From positions 3,257,567-3,320,820 of the forward strand of contig NW_002060950.1 of assembly GCF_000150275.1 (NCBI RefSeq): a stretch of DNA of 63,254 nucleotides, given 5' to 3'. The notes beneath the pieces were generated by a model. The model saw only the letters and a program-made list of their open reading frames with translations. It was not told the DNA's origin and made no database searches. Numbering within the stretch: the stretch's first letter is position 1; each line of letters opens with the position of its first letter. The translations under genes and the position numbers were made by a program. This DNA comes from Trichoplax adhaerens (taxonomy: Eukaryota > Placozoa > Uniplacotomia > Trichoplacea > Trichoplacidae). Below are positions 61,200 to 63,254 of this stretch, piece by piece.

Positions 61200-62650
61200 T
61201 GTTTCATTACTATATTCGAAATTTTTAAATACGCTATTACTCTAAAGCTGAGAATAATGTATTACTAAAATTTAAAAAATTTGTAGATCTATTCTTAATT
61301 TATAGTTGAAATAGTCTTTAATAACCAGAAATTTCCCTATCTATTTTATTATTATAATCTAAATTCGTATACACGCTTCCAGTCTAAAGTAGAGAATACT
61401 ATATTACTGGAACTAAAATTATTTGCGCCGCCACTATTAATTTAAAATTGAAATACTGCCTTATTAGAGTAAAGTAAAGAATCTTTAATAAAATAATCTA
61501 CTATATTCAAATAGGTCTTTGCATGTGATCGTTTTCTCGTCCAAACTCAGCTTCATGAATTTCAAGCCTAAATGTTTAAAGCAATCAATTGCCCTACCTA
61601 GTTGAATATTTTAAGCAACTTCTTTGTTTCCGTATTTTGTGATTTGTAGAAAACATCATAATATCTGCTAATAAGAATTAAGAGAGAAAATCTGGTGTGA
61701 TTTGTTTCACTACTTTAATTAAATCTCCTACCGTAAAAGTCGCAAATCTTGAAGTGTCTTATTACCATAATCGAATTTAATAAAAATATTTACACTTTAG
61801 ACTTCAAATGTTCTTTCCACAAAAGTAAAATAAATACCTTGCAATTAAATAAACCTATTATAGATCAGCTTTAGATAAATGATCATAAGGAAATTTACAA
61901 TTTCTCAAATTTTTAGCTAAAAAATTCAAGGTTATTACCGTAATCGCAACATAGCATTACGTACAAATTCCTTTTAGCATATCCATATACTTTTTCTTTC
62001 ATATGTCTTATGATTTTTATTTAACTACGGAGTCTGCTTTAACTTGTTTCATTAATTTCAATTAAAGCATATATCCGCCTTGAAAACCACAAATTATGGT
62101 ATTTTATTACCATATACAAATGAATCATAATTACTTTTAATATAAAGTTAAAATACTCTATTACTAGAGTAAATACTTTGCAATAAAAACAATTTATTGT
62201 ACTCCATATAGATTTAGAAAGATCTTTACTTGTAATAACTGCCTCACTTAAATGTCAGCTAATTATCAGCATATCTGAAATTCCGATATGAAAACCTTAA
62301 GAATGATAATTTAATTATCTACTAAACTTTTTAGACAGATATTTTGATTTTAGTCATTGCGTTTTATCATTTTCGTTGATTGAAGCCTATTTCAAATAGA
62401 ATTAAGGCTAAACAGTTGATTTCAATTGTTTTCGCTAATTTCCAATTAAATCGTTTTTGCCTCGAAAATCAAACTTCTATGTTTTTCCGTATTCTTGTAA
62501 TATTTATATGCGTATGCATTTATTAACATATTCAAATTTCTTATAAATGGCTGCAATCAAATTTTAAGAACATTGTATTACTAGAATAGCGGAAATCTTA
62601 AATATTTAAAAATGTCTTTAATTTCTATTGTACTACATAGTGAGCTTGCC
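61200..62650. repeat. Decayed tandem array, ~340-380 bp period
   Basis: The block tttcactactttaattaaatc...cttgaagtg (61707) recurs as tttcattaatttcaattaaag...cttgaaaac (62048) and ttcgctaatttccaattaaat...ctcgaaaat (62431). Each is followed by an 'attaccat' or 'ttccgtatt' word. A second block (agtaaaataaataccttgcaa, 61825; agtaaatactttgcaataa, 62169; agtaaagtaaagaatcttt, 61481) follows the same spacing, and tattactctaaag/tattactggaac words recur. That makes three to four highly diverged units, so the boundaries are approximate. Confidence 0.45.
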
Positions 62651-63254
62651 CCAGAATGGGGTATTGAAACCTTTATTTTAAACTATTAATAACATTTAGC
62701 TTCAGATGATAAGTTCTGATGATAACGTAATTATTTTTAAAACGGTAATGATTTACCATCCTTCTCAACAGATATATGCGTTTAGCAAACTTTAGAAAAT
62801 GGTAATGACGATCAAGCTTCAAGACTATAAGTGCGTATTTCTTATTTATGACCTCGCCTGTGCAGAGAGAAATCAATTTGCCAATCTAACCACAACGCTT
62901 TACAACTTCTAGATAGGAATTTTACGTTTCAAAGAAAGTCTAATTCAATTATATGACATGAAATTACAAAGTTACATAACTTAACTTAACGCATGAAAAA
63001 TGAGAAATGAAGAATAATGGGCAAAGGTTAAAATTATTTTAGTCTGCTGATACCTGATATAATTTATTCGAAGCAAATAACAAAAATATATAAGAGCATA
63101 ATAATAACATGGTGCTGTCTGACATTAAGTACAATAACAATTTTTTCCCCTTTATTTACCATGATTATCTTCGATGCGAAGTAAATTTTGTAAAGGGCAT
63201 AATTAACAATTATTCAAATTTCTACATTATTTCTAATAAGCAATTAAGGAGTAC
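62651..63254. other. Right flank, nothing recognised
   Basis: No gene or repeat was recognised. A 67-codon ORF on the - strand (62673-62876) has no recognisable feature. Confidence 0.4.

Noticed and set aside
1-63254. tRNA, rRNA and CRISPR-like structures
   Set aside because: No intact B-box-like tRNA motif with a matching fold, no rRNA core words and no regularly spaced direct repeats with unique spacers were found by eye; the minisatellite units are contiguous.

Overview
The window (63,254 bases, roughly 70% A+T, one 219-base run of Ns) looks like draft nuclear DNA of an animal. Its only clear genes are single-exon, seven-transmembrane receptors of the rhodopsin-like (class A) GPCR superfamily, all on the + strand, in a tandem array with 3-10 kb spacers. 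Six are intact (starts at 3444, 11510, 17753, 29127, 44772, 57964) and three are broken (about 8400, 35250 and 53070). An A+T-rich metazoan with many intronless, lineage-expanded class A receptors fits an early-branching animal; a placozoan such as Trichoplax is my best guess and a cnidarian is the alternative. That is inference, because nothing in the sequence names the species.

The receptors share one signature: N in TM1, NLAxxD in TM2, a Cys before TM3, YxSYxASxxTLxxISxERYxAIxRP at the end of TM3, W and P in TM4, P and Y in TM5, a short third loop ending LK(R/Q)(R/K)xxxM, PW in TM6 and YN(P/S)xxYCIFN in TM7. By eye they form two groups. Group I is the left end (3444, broken 8400, 11510). 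Group II is the rest; most of its members have two Cys and a CRN-type glycosylation motif in the N-terminus. The 53070/57964 pair and the 29127/35250/44772 set look like the most recent duplicates. No ligand, G protein or processing gene is visible.

The spacers hold no convincing genes but are seeded with solitary long terminal repeats (LTRs). I could define several by TG...CA ends plus 5-bp target-site duplications (TSDs): family A (297-919, 2053-2682, 31207-31829, 49232-49862, relic 55668-56160), B (six pieces), C (41305-41854, 59740-60291), D (two ~1.45 kb copies), E (24123-24753 and a 154-bp deleted copy), F, G, a probable H and an older repeat J. At least six are nested inside other LTRs. 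None has an internal gag-pol region in the window, so they look like products of LTR-LTR recombination. All insertions miss the intact receptor ORFs.

Other structure: a 20-bp minisatellite built on the palindrome TTCGCGAA (40817-40999), a decayed ~340-bp tandem array at the right end (about 61200-62650), several perfect inverted repeats, and a locally G+C-richer patch at 51950-52450 with unassigned ORFs on both strands. No tRNA, rRNA or CRISPR was recognised.
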